A stretch of 64,000 nt of DNA. It comes from Colius striatus (Eukaryota; Chordata; Aves; Coliiformes; Coliidae). The translations under genes and the position numbers were made by a program. Each line of letters starts with the position of its first letter. Position 1 is the stretch's first letter. Shown here in pieces: positions 49,092 to 60,174 of this stretch. The DNA is taken from positions 4,464,001-4,528,000 of the forward strand of contig NC_084776.1 in assembly GCF_028858725.1 (NCBI RefSeq), read 5' to 3'. The notes below the pieces were generated by a model that saw only the letters and a program-made list of their open reading frames with translations, did no database searches and was not told where the DNA came from.

Positions 49092-52000
49092 CTGGCAAAA
49101 GAAGAATTGGGAGTCAGTTTAGATCATCCTTCAAGGCAGTTAAGAGGATCCATGAGAAGCAATAACTCAGTCTCTGGATGCCCTGGTAAGTAAGAATGGT
49201 GCTGAATAGAAGACAGAAAACTAAGAGGCTGACCCGCTTTATGTTGGTTCCTGCAAGCCCTTGAGCTAGCCTGCACCTTCAGAAGGGCTCAGATATTGTC
49301 TCTGACTCCTCTACAGGAGACAGAGACACAACACTTAGGTATAAAATGCAGTCAGTTTTGCCCTAATATACTATCAAAATGCACCTGAAGTAATAAAAAT
49401 CCTCCAGGTTTTATTACACAAAGAGGCATATTCCTTATATACCTCCTTATAAAGAGAGATAACACATGGAAGTCACTGACAGTTAGTCCTGTGATTAATA
49501 TTTCTGATTAAACAAAAGCAAACTAGGTAAGTTTAACAGTTTACTCTGTCTTTGAGAAGTGGCAAAAACATGTAAGGCAAAAAAAGAGTTGGCAGGTGTT
49601 AAAACAATTATGGTTAAGTCTTGGTGAAAATCAAAGATATAAGAGAGCAGGAGGGAAAAAAAAGCCAAAGCCATCTGTTCCTGCTTCCTGGAACTACATG
49701 TCTTGATTAAGTATCAACTAAAACAAGACGTCATTTTAATTACTGCAACACTTTGCTCTTGCTGTTCATCCCCTCCCTCCCCTTCTTGCCCCAGGAATAC
49801 TCAAAATAGCCAAGACAAGCTGGTTTTTATTTGCTTGTCCCTAAGGGACAAATAAAAACTTTTAATTGAAAAAATAAACCCTAAGATTTTACTCTGTCCT
49901 TTGATATGCAGCAACAGAATACTGCTCTGATAATTCCCATCCAGCATGATACAAATAACTCATGACTCCAGAGCTAGTCCTTCAAATGCTCTGACTCAGA
50001 GCTCCACTCCAACGCTCACCTGCAAACTCCACAGGCAGCTTTACCACCGAAGTATTGCCAGCAAGTTAAAACAACACCACATTTAAGTCTCAGTTTACTG
50101 GCACAAGTCATGAAGCATTTCATTCATGGATACACCTCATATGTAGGCCCAGCTCTTTCCTCAGCAATCCCAAGGCACAGGCAGCTGGCACCATCTTAAA
50201 CATCAGCTGCCCTTCTGGCAAGCACAATCCCTGGGACGCTCTTACAGTGGCCACCTGCAGCAGTGTGGCCTCAAGTCAATCCCCATAGCCTCTGGATGCT
50301 CCTATGCCAGAGCCACAGAGGCTTAAAACCTCTTTTACAGCATTGGTGATAACACCAGTTTTGCTCTGTGCCTTTTTCACCTTAACATGAGAAGAGTCAG
50401 AAAGAAGCTGCGGCTTTTCAAGATTTGCAAAACCCAGCAGTAGAAATGGAGGAGTCAAACTCACTTGCCCAAACCTGGCTAACTAATGAATACCCAAGCA
50501 GTCAAAAAGGGCAGCTTAATCTGCAGTGTTTGAACCTCTAGGTATATACTCAGAGCAGATATGTGGATGCCTTTCTAGTTGAGCTTTCAACAGGTCTTCC
50601 AAATACACAAGTAGTATCAGTAAGACACTTCAGCACTCTACAACAAGCACACATGCATATGCCTTCTCCCATTTCTCTTAAAATGTTTAATGTAGTAAAG
50701 CCCCGACTGCTGTTGTGGAATTGTACCAGCAAGCAGAAGTCTGATCCAGGAGGGAAAGAGAGAGGCACAGAGCACACAGTGGACCCCTGAAGCAGCAGGT
50801 CACAAATCAAGAGAAGAAAGGAAGAAGCAGCTCTTGCCTCCCAATTAGCATGTCTTTCTCAGAGGTCTTGGGGTAGTTCTTGCTTAAGTTTTTACAGCAC
50901 GAAAATCTCATTGGTATTAATCAAACTAACACAAGAAAGTAAAGGTCAAGAAGATCATGAAAAGCTGCCTTTTTGTTCCCTGTAGGTAACACCACACATT
51001 TGCTTTTTCTAATAATAGCAGCTTAAATGCTGTTTTTAAAAAGTCCATTAGCAATTAATCATGCAGTGTCATCCATAAAGGCTGAGGGCTCACTTTTCTT
51101 TCCTGTCACTTTCTGGGAAGCTAACCTTCAGTATCTACTTGTGTTAGAGCACTGATGTACAGCTAGAGCACAGGCTGCACTGTACCCATGCTGATCTGTA
51201 CCATGTATTCTTTTTTGAAGTGTAATTGCTCTGCTTCTAAACCTCATTGAAAAGCAAAAGGAAGAGAAGAAATGAGCTCTTGGAGGCAGTCACCCATTGT
51301 AATGTTGAACACCTGCTTTACAGCTTCTGAAATGCCTCATTGTAAGACTTGGAGCCTCACCTGAAAGCTGGCCCTCCCTTTTGCTGATCCCATCCTTGAG
51401 ATACAGAGAGCTCAGGGACTGATAGAGACAGGATAAATGAAGTATGTGGGCCAGCCACGCTCCTTTGAGGACCTCACCCTCAGCTGACTTCTGGGGCTTC
51501 CTCACAGCTGGGAAAGCAGAGGCCACACAGCACATTGGGCTGCCAGACCCCTCTTCTCTGCAAATCTACCCCACAGACCTGCAGAAACTAAGTGAACAAT
51601 TAGAAAGCACATCTCAGCTGCTTTTCCAAGTGCCTGGCAGCTGAATCACTCCCTGAAGACTGTCTCTTTGAAAGGAAGTAGCACGAAATACAATCCTGCC
51701 AGGGAGGCTCAGCTCTGGCAGCTGCACTGGCAGCTTATTCATGCTTTTAGGTGCTCAGGGTCCACCTACAATGGGTGCTAAAAATGGCTATGTCAGCAAG
51801 ATGTACAGAAACTAGGAGCAGTGACAGCCACTGTGCAGAAGCCTAGGTGACTGTTTCCTGTGGGCAGGAACTACATGCTCAGCTATTAAGCCTTAAGAGC
51901 TTAGGAGTGGGGAATCACTACACCCCTAATGATGTAGTGTTTCCAAGCACAAGGATACCTGTCACATGCAGCACAGAAATCCTGTAAAGCACTGGTCTTA

Positions 52001-55000
52001 GATAACACCACCAAGATATCTCTTCAGCTCCCTCTGTGAAACCAGCCCTTAGTGCAACTGTCATAGTTCCACATTTCACAAACATCTTTCCTTCTGTGGC
52101 CTAAATAACCAGTAAACAGACAAAGCACCTTCAAAAACACTAATGCAGGTTAAGAAAGCTACTACAAGCAGTCAGAATTGGGGCACGTTGCTAGTAAACA
52201 ATATAAGGCATCCACACCTTGCTGACTAAAGCTATAAAATATTTGAAGCTGTAATTGTTCAATGATCACAGTGTCTCCCAGGATCATACTTTCGATGACG
52301 CCATCTAGCACAAGCTGCTCACAGACCACACCTAAGGACATTCAATTCCATACAAACTTGGAGAAAAAAAAAACCCAAAACACCACAGAGAAAAGAAAAG
52401 ACTGTTCACACAGCTTCTCAAATCGTTGCTTCATGGTTTAGGTATCTATAGCACTGCATATACCAAATTAGAAGTTGGCAAGACAGGTGTCACTCAAATA
52501 GCCTTAAAAGAGCTAACCTGGGTTTAAACACTATGTTAAAGTTCAGGAGACACCTCTGTCCTGATTCGTTTGTTTCCAGTGCACATGTCCTTAGCTGAAA
52601 CCGGTAGGTGAATGAGGTTCTGATAACCTGAATATGAATCACTCTTTTCCTCATTCTACTAGGCAGTTCCCTTCTTTGTTGGCTGAGTCAAACCAGATGA
52701 AGTTGCTGCTTATGATCTTGGAAGATTCACATTAAAAAACAAGAACATTAAAATACCACCAACACCACATAGCTTCGGGTAGCTTTGATGCAGTAAGTAC
52801 TTTGCACTTATCTAATCAGATGCTCATGATAACTCCAAGTGCTTCACAGGCAGCCCTCCAGACTCTTGTATAGCAACTGTTGAATATTCAGCAACAGTTT
52901 GCTCTATAGAAGCACCTGCTGCCCAAAGATCCAAGGCCACTTCACAGAAACTAATGTATTCCCTTCCTCCAAAGAGGCGATTGTGTGGCTGCATTGAAGC
53001 CAGATGAGCAAGCAGAGTCTGCCTTTGCCCAGCCACCCCAAACAGAAGCAGGAGCCAGAAGACGGTGATTCCCATGGATTCTGTCTGATCCTTGTGGGCC
53101 AGAAAAGCAGCGTCAGCATTAGGTGGGGATGGGAATACAGCTCTGCCTTGCCCTGCAGTGACCTGTCTGGGTTTTCCCAGGTTGGAAGCAGTCCCTAAAA
53201 TATGCACATAAAGCAGCTGCGAGCTAGTAACTTGGCTGACAGACAGGCTACATGACATGCCTACATCAATACATTCACACTGAAGAGCAAACCCAGTTAA
53301 AATTCACTCCCAGCACAGCCAAATCACCAGCACCCCTGACATTTAGACAGCCTCCCAGTATTCCAGAAGAGACAGGGAGAAAAAGAGCATCCAAGCCTCC
53401 CACCATTGGGCAAGATAATTAGCAAGAGCTGGAACCATCACACATGACTAGAAGTAAGAAATGGCAAATACACATCAGCCATGCAGTTCCCTCACCAGCA
53501 TCATGCTCCCAACCTGCACCCGTCCGACAAGGTGAATCTGCTTGCTGTAGGCCGGGTGCAAGTCCAAGGATCTGCACACTCCCAAACCAGTGTCTTCCCA
53601 GAAAAAGTGCAGGAAAAGTCACCTCACCACAACTGGAAGGGAAGAGGTGCCTTGTGGAGGTGTGTCAGCCTCAGCGGGCTCAGATTAAATGGTACTTACT
53701 GTTGCACATCTATCACAGGGAAAATCCAGGCTCTCTCATCTTTATTTATGCAGCCACTGCATTGCAAGGCAAGTATTCTCTTAATTACTGGGTAACAAAG
53801 AAGAGTGTGAAGCATTTCTCACCAATGTGTTTTAGAAACAGGCCACTCTTCCATGCACATTTACATATTTACACCAAATGGGCTAACAACTTTTTTTAAA
53901 GCACTGATTCTCCCCCAAAATATTTTCTATCCTTTTCAGTTGTCAAGCAGAGATGGAGAGATGTTGATCTACCCTCAGGTCTGACTGGGAACAGGACAAA
54001 TTATGTAAGAGGAAAATGCAGCAGCACTAAGTGAGATCACACTTCTGCATCTGCGTGCACGAGGGAGCCGAGTGAGCGGCTGCTGGCTCTCGCCCACACG
54101 GCTGTGGCCGAGCACAAGGCAGAGCAGCGGATGCCACAGTCTGTGACACAGCTTGCAGGTAGGTTGAAGGGGAGGGAGAATGTCATAGAAACTGTTTCCA
54201 TGTCCTGCTGCAGCATGGAAGAATATCAAGTCTCCCCATACAGCTTGGAGTTTAAAGTGTCCCAGAGTTCAAGATCAGTGTGCACAGCGTGGTTATTTTA
54301 TTAAGCTGTTCAAATAAGGAGCTATTTTAGGACTCCAAGTTAGTTTGCTCAATGCAATAGCTTCCTCTGACTGTTTAGTTACTCAAATCTAATATTTGAA
54401 GCTCAGCTTAAGGCAAAGCCTCGCATGCTGCTGCTGTGAGCAGGGGAAGAGACTTCTAGGGGCAAGTTTTCCCAAGAACCAAATCTAGGATGGAGTCCTG
54501 AACAGCATCCTGGAAAGCTGGTGAAGAGTCCTCGACAGAGGGCAAGCTATGGCTGTGCCTGCAGTGCACTGCCAGCCTCCATTTCTTTCTCAAGCTTACA
54601 TCTGTCTCACACAATTGTGCAATTCAAGGACAACAGGTTGTGACTGAAAGACCAAGCTTTGGCTTCTGGGCTGTTTGCGCTGAACCACACAAGCAGAGGG
54701 CACAGAGGTTCTGAAAGGCTGCTTTGTGCTCTGGATAGGAAGTTCAAACTGACGTGCCTTTTCCAAGGCAGAGGAGAAAGGCAGCGTGCAGCCTGGAGCC
54801 AGCCAGGGAGCGGCAGGACTCAGGAGTGTTTACACTCTGCTACCTGTCACTTTAATTGGCCGTAATAGACATGCCAGACCTCATCATGCACAGGGTCTAG
54901 ATCCAAGCACTCCTTTTCACAGGTCATTGCTTATGCTCTGAAAGTTTTAACATTAAAAGGCTTCAGCAGTCTGCTAATTTGAGCTTCTAGAGAAAGTAAA

Positions 55001-58000
55001 AACATTTTTTAAAAGGCTCTCATTACTTTGAAGTTGCATCCCATCACTCCCTGGGCTGCTTCCCACTGCCGGACTGTCACATGCTCATCAGTCACCACTG
55101 GAGCCTCAAAGCAAGGAGCATCCCTTTGCAGAAGAAAATACCATCCTAGACTGCAACATCAGGAACAGGAGTGTATTCTCTTCACCTTCAGCATGAAAAG
55201 GGCCAGCACATCAATCAAAGAGTTCAAAATAAAACCCACTAGATGGTTTGGCACCTTGTTCCAGTATTGATCAGGGCACTTTTAGCTCAGAGCTGCACTC
55301 TATTTCACACAGCTGGAAAAAGTGGCACCATGCTGGTATAACATCAGGATGTCACAAAAATCACTCAGGAACTCCTAAGGTAAGTTACTCCAGTAAGAGT
55401 GGGAATGAAACCTAATTATCTGAAAATGTTGTGTGAAATTCACTGTGCAAGGTGCCAGACCTCTGCAGCCTGGAACCACGGCCCTTCCCACACAGCAGAC
55501 TGCAGGGACAGCCCACAGCACATCCCTGCCCGTCACCCCCTCCTCCAGGGAAGAGCACCCAGGCCAGGCCTCGGTGTGTTGAGCTGTGGCCAACTCAGCA
55601 TTGCCTTTGCAGCAAGCATTGGGATGCTGTAGCCCTTGGTTTAAAACAACTAAAAAAAAGTCATTATTTATATTTGCCTAAAAAGATCAGATAATAAATG
55701 TGATGTAATTAACCCTCTTGAGAAGCCTTTGCCTTGAAATGAGACAATATTTCTGAAGTCAGAACAGGGAGAGAGGACAGAAAATGTCAAATTCTTACCA
55801 GGGATCGTTTCCTGGGACTGAAACCCAGTTCTGCCTGTTAAACCTGCCCCTGCAGGCAACGGGGCCAGAGAAGGTGATTTGAGTCTATGGCAGGCAGTAG
55901 TAGTTCCCATTGTGTCAGCCAGAGGTAAAGTCAGATTATGTTATTCTGAAGCAATACTCCAAGTGAACACCTATACCACGTCAAAGAGAGTTACAGGCTG
56001 CTTGCAAATAAATGTCTTTATTGTAAGCCTAAAGCACAGTCCAGCACTCACTTCTCAGTTGAGTTCCTTAATTAACCAAGTCTGTAAGTTACAAGATGCT
56101 CTTTGCAACCGGTGTTTGCTGCTCAGGAGACTGCCCTGCTCACATGCCAACTTGTTTTCCTTGACAAGCCTCAAGGTCACCCAGATGGGTACTTGGTAAA
56201 TAGCAAAAATCTTGCATCATACTTGCCCGGGGGTGCTGCAGGCACATGAGTGAATAACTCCTCGAGTAGACTTAGTGTTGCTCCAGACTATGTCTGGGCA
56301 AGGAGGAGGAGGGTAGTCCTAGTACCTCTAGAAGCACCATTAGGCACAGTGTGAAGAACTAGCAGAAGCTGTCCCAGGCAGGAACAGTTCTGCCTGAGTC
56401 TAAGCTAATTATTTACAGGAGCCTTGGTCAAACTCCCTTCCCCCAAAGAATTTGGAAACTGTATTATTTGCATTTCTTTTCTGTAGTACTGCAAGCTCAG
56501 CCTCCAGTGAACACGAGGAGATAAAAGACATTTAAGGAACAACAAAGAAAAAAGATTTTTGCCTCACAAATCATGTTTCTGTCTTTTCACCCAGCCAGGT
56601 TAAATTACTCTGCAGTCTCCAGAGGGGAGGAATGACTAGGGAATGGGAGCAATTTCAGACCCCAAGAGGTGGAGAAACATCTCTAGTTTCCCCAGCACAG
56701 TAAGAAATCCAGCGGTGCTTGATGATTGAGTAGTTTACATTGGCAAGCAGAGGGAAAGCATTAAGAATGTGGCTTTGCTCTAGTTTATATAGAAACACTT
56801 CCCAGAGCTCCTTGGTCAGTCTACATGCAGACAAGCCTAAAAATTTACTCCATGTTTAAGAAATACTAAGGTAGCTCTGAAGAGCTTTTCACGACGAAGA
56901 CGAAGGAGCTCCATGACCTTGGCTGCTCTTCAGCTGCTGGCTGTGCAAACCACAGGTTAAGTAAGATGTCTCTGCACCAGGAGTAACTGCAATTGTTGCC
57001 TTTATCCAGCAAAGTTTACAGGCACTGATTTTAAAAAAATCAGTTTCCCCACCTGTTCATAAAAGGTACGTTATTGATTTTTACAGAAAGGCTCTCCAAT
57101 CCCTCACATACCTGCTCTTTTATTTTCTTACATAAAGTGAGCACACTTAACTGTAGAAGAGCTGCCAAGCACACTGTAGCATTTGACAAATAACAAACAA
57201 ATTAAGAACCCAGGGATCATAAACTCTGGCACAGTCAACAAACTGTGGTTTTTCACTTACATGGTAAAACACAAAACACAGCTTATTGTAGAGTTTACAG
57301 CTACAAGTAGGCAGGAGAGGTTTCTGCCCTTGAACCTGTACAGACAAAACAGACGGGAATCAAGTAGAAATCATTTGTAACAACGTTAGTTTACACACAA
57401 TGGAAACGAGATTCAAAGCAAAGCCAAATCCAGAGACCCCTGGTACTAACCAGCATCATTAACCACTACACAGTGCCCAAAGCACCACTTCATGTAGTCA
57501 GGAAGCACTTACAGAGCCTGTCTGATGTTTGGTGCAGCGATCAACCTAAATGACTACAGAAAGAACAAAAGGAATTACATTATTATGCTGCAATTCAGAA
57601 TTTAAGGGGTCAGCTACTCAAACACAGTGAGCATTTGATAATACTAACCTTTGGTCAATTCAGCAGCAATCCACCATTAGTTTTACAACCATTTAAAATA
57701 TTTCAGTGCTACACTGTATTCAGATGATTGTGAGTTAAGATCAAGGTATGCTCAACGCATGTAACAGGACTGTGGTTAATCAATAACTAAAGCAAAGCTA
57801 TGCCACTCCCCTTGCTATTTTGGCATGGAAACTGTTTTGTTTTTCAGCCTGTACACATGGCTAAGATCTCTCAACCACTGTGGGGGTAAGAGCCCTGACA
57901 AAGCAACCACAGCTAAGAAACATCTGCATGTCAGGTGGCCTCTGGGAGACTTGCTGCTGGTTGTAGTAATTCTTCAAATAACAGAAAGTTAGAAGATCAC

Positions 58001-59600
58001 TAAAAGATGTTTTAATATCGCCTTGAAGGCTACCACATCTAGTACTGAGGATAGCCCAGGCTCCTCTCAGTTCAGGCAGATGACGCCAAAGAATCAGTAG
58101 AAATTCTACTACCTCCTTCCGTACCCAGTTGTTTGAATAGCATTCCACACTACTGCACATATCTGACAGTGATACCATGTTATTGCCCCCTCCCTAAAAA
58201 TCAGAGGGGCCACAGGGATTAAAAAAACCCCACCAAAAAAACCCCACTCACATTGCAAACACATTCCTACTTCACTTCCTACTGAGAACCAAGGAACAAT
58301 TAGGGCAGGGCACTCTAGTCCCATCAGTGGCGAGCAACCCCACATTCAACATGCCATCAGACTGGACTAAAGGTATTTTGAACAGGAGCACCTACGATGG
58401 CATCTCAAAAGGTATCAAAAGAATCACAGTTTATACTGGTATAAGGTCTTGAATTCAGGTACCAGGTTCAGGGAACCTGTTCTGAATCTATTTCAGAAGC
58501 GTTCTGTCATCTGTCCCTCCTCCTTAATATTAAGTAGTGTAATTAGCCAAATAACATGAGGATAAATTGTTATCTGTGCCCCTAAAGCCACTTATAAATC
58601 TGCCAAAAGGAATGAAGATTATTGGTTGTATTAAAGCAGCAACATTAAGCTGCCACCCAAGAGTCAGCACTAGCACGGTACGGCACGAGGACGGTGTTTG
58701 CCTGCCCCGGTCAATGCCACAGGTCAATGCACAATTGCCTGTCTCCATTTCAGAGACACATGCAAACAACTCCAGACCAAGAATCGTTAACATGCCCTAC
58801 GTTCCCACCCCTGAAAGTTTCAGAGGAAGATCTCTGCTGTGAGCTGCTTTCTCATGCTGTCAAGCACACACAAGACAGGCCCAACTCTGTGCAGTTTGTC
58901 AGCGCCAGGACCCCTTCACCCACCACATTAAGGCAACACAGGTCCCACACAAGGGCTGTGTACGAGACCTGAAGGTACAGAACAGACTGTTGTGACACAG
59001 ACACAAACCACAAATCATTTTTTCCTGGCTATGTCATCAGCACCCACAGCGCCAGCGAATGCATTCAGAACCACAGTTGGGCATTAAAAACGTTCCACAA
59101 TACTAATGGCAATCCAAACACATCATCAATGCCACAGAAAGTAATTACAGAACAAGCCCCTTGCTCGCATTCACCACTATAAAAAGCATGATCTTCTCTT
59201 CCTCTTTGAAAGGTTTAAACCCAGATGCTCGGGCATCTCCAGGTGACAGACCCGAGGCTCAGCAATGCGGGAAGACCCCCCTTTTCCCTAACACCCCCAT
59301 TTCACCACACAGGCTGCTGACACAGCCACACAGGGCTTTGCATTTTCCCCATCTATGAGTATTACCAGAGCTCTCCAGGACCTACTCACTCCCAAAGCGA
59401 GCCCAACGCCTTTTAACTGGAGTTAAAAAAACCCTCCTTAGGCAAACACTACACAAACCCAAACCAAACCCCAGCACAGTTTCACTCTACCTATTTCCTG
59501 CATTTCAAAACGCTCCGTCCAACCAAAACAAACAACAAAAACGCCGCAACGGCACATGAAAGCTCACAGAGGTGCTCTTCCCACTCCTCGACCCTACACC
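49092..59600 (-). other. Upstream intron sequence of RAB11FIP4, no exon recognised
   Basis: About 10.5 kb left of the 59.7-kb CpG island. I looked on the minus strand for the conserved EF-hand exons (LVKYLDPNDLGRINFKDF and EELLKDVLSVESA in human) and found no match. Open frames are short. An imperfect inverted repeat lies at 49,823-49,859. The region is most simply an intron whichever promoter is used. Confidence 0.6.
49823..49859. repeat. Imperfect inverted repeat
   Basis: The outer arms GTTTTTAT and ATAAAAAC and the inner arms TTGTCCCT and AGGGACAA pair perfectly (16 bp in total) around a single central A, with a 4-nt TTGC bulge in the left arm. It lies in intron sequence and could fold in RNA. 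There is no sign of a known RNA gene. Confidence 0.75.
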
Positions 59601-59684
59601 CACCAACCCCGCGAGTCCGGTGAAATTCCATGAGCCACGTCTTGTTGCCAACGCCCGTGGACACCCGCGGATCCCCTTTCCCCT

Positions 59685-59763
59685 CACGCCGTAGCCTCGG
59701 CGCGGGCTCCCGCTCTGCCCCCTCCGGGGGCAGAGCGGGAGCCCGCGCCGAGGCTACGGCGTG
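59685..59763. repeat. Perfect palindrome, 38-bp arms with 3-bp spacer
   Basis: The left arm 59,685-59,722 and right arm 59,726-59,763 are exact reverse complements over 38 bp, separated only by TCC. The arms begin CACGCCGTAGCC and run to CTCTGCCCCC. Pairing stops cleanly at both ends. GC content is very high and the arms contain several CpGs that would normally mutate fast, so exact identity implies recent origin, gene conversion or a library or assembly artefact. Confidence 0.97.
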
Positions 59764-59848
59764 GAAACCCCCAACACCACCACAAACTACCTCCTCACAA
59801 AGAGACCGGTCGCCTCCCGCCTTCTCCTCCCGTCTTCTCCTCCCGTAC

Positions 59849-59935
59849 CTGAGCCGGCGCCCTCAGCACGGTGCCGTCCCCACACGCCGCCCTCACAGTG
59901 GGCGGAGACCGAGGGCCGCGCGCTGGGCCCGCCCG
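59849..59935 (-). other. Candidate non-coding first exon of a short RAB11FIP4 transcript
   Basis: On the minus strand, sequence just downstream of the X-box runs to CTCAG|GTACGG, an acceptable donor at 59,847-59,848. It holds no ATG. Splicing to the exon at 49,091 would give an mRNA whose first in-frame ATG is at DEDGMTL. The start is not defined and the exon is a prediction from one donor site and its position in a CpG island. Confidence 0.35.
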
Positions 59936-59948
59936 GTTGCTAAGCGAC
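59936..59948 (-). promoter_or_regulatory. X-box (RFX-type) motif
   Basis: The minus strand reads GTCGCTTAGCAAC. It fits the X-box consensus GYYRYY-N(1-3)-RRNRAC at every defined position with a 1-nt spacer. RFX factors bind such sites in promoters of ciliary genes. It lies at the centre of the proposed divergent promoter, next to the candidate first exon. Confidence 0.6.
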
Positions 59949-59985
59949 GGGGGTGAAAGGGAAGGGAGGGAAGGAGAGGGGAGGG
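59949..59985 (+). other. Potential G-quadruplex tract
   Basis: At least five runs of three or more G, separated by loops of one to six bases, occur on the plus strand directly right of the X-box. This meets the usual G3+N1-7 pattern. G4-prone DNA is common just downstream of CpG-island promoters and agrees with rightward transcription. Confidence 0.6.
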
Positions 59986-60174
59986 TCTGGTGTAGGCGTT
60001 GAGGACCGGGGTTTCGTGGCGTCATCGAGCGGGAAGGTTGAGGGGGGGGTTGTCTGGAGTTCCCCTTGTTGTATGGTGGGAGGGTATGGACGCAAACGTC
60101 CCCGTTCCTGGCGGAGGGGGAGTGGGATGTTGGGGGTTGAGGGTTGTTGTTTGCGGTTGGTTCCCCCAGTGAGA

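Larger units (their letters stand above)
59630..60170. promoter_or_regulatory. CpG island, probable divergent promoter
   Basis: CpG-rich DNA centred on about 59,690-59,940. Going right from about 59,945 the plus strand is very G-rich. Going left, the minus strand is also G-rich (GGGAGGAGAAG repeats). Positive GC skew moving away from a centre in both directions is typical of divergent Pol II promoters. An X-box lies at the centre. Leftward there is a candidate first exon with donor GTACGG; rightward a GTGAGA donor occurs near 60,169. No TATA box is seen. The likely leftward target is a short RAB11FIP4 transcript; the rightward transcript is unknown. Confidence 0.6.

Noticed and set aside
58200-58252. 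Mobile element suggested by A/C-rich runs here, at 14,116-14,190 and at 21,762-21,790
   Set aside because: They are simple low-complexity A/C tracts without target duplications or element bodies.
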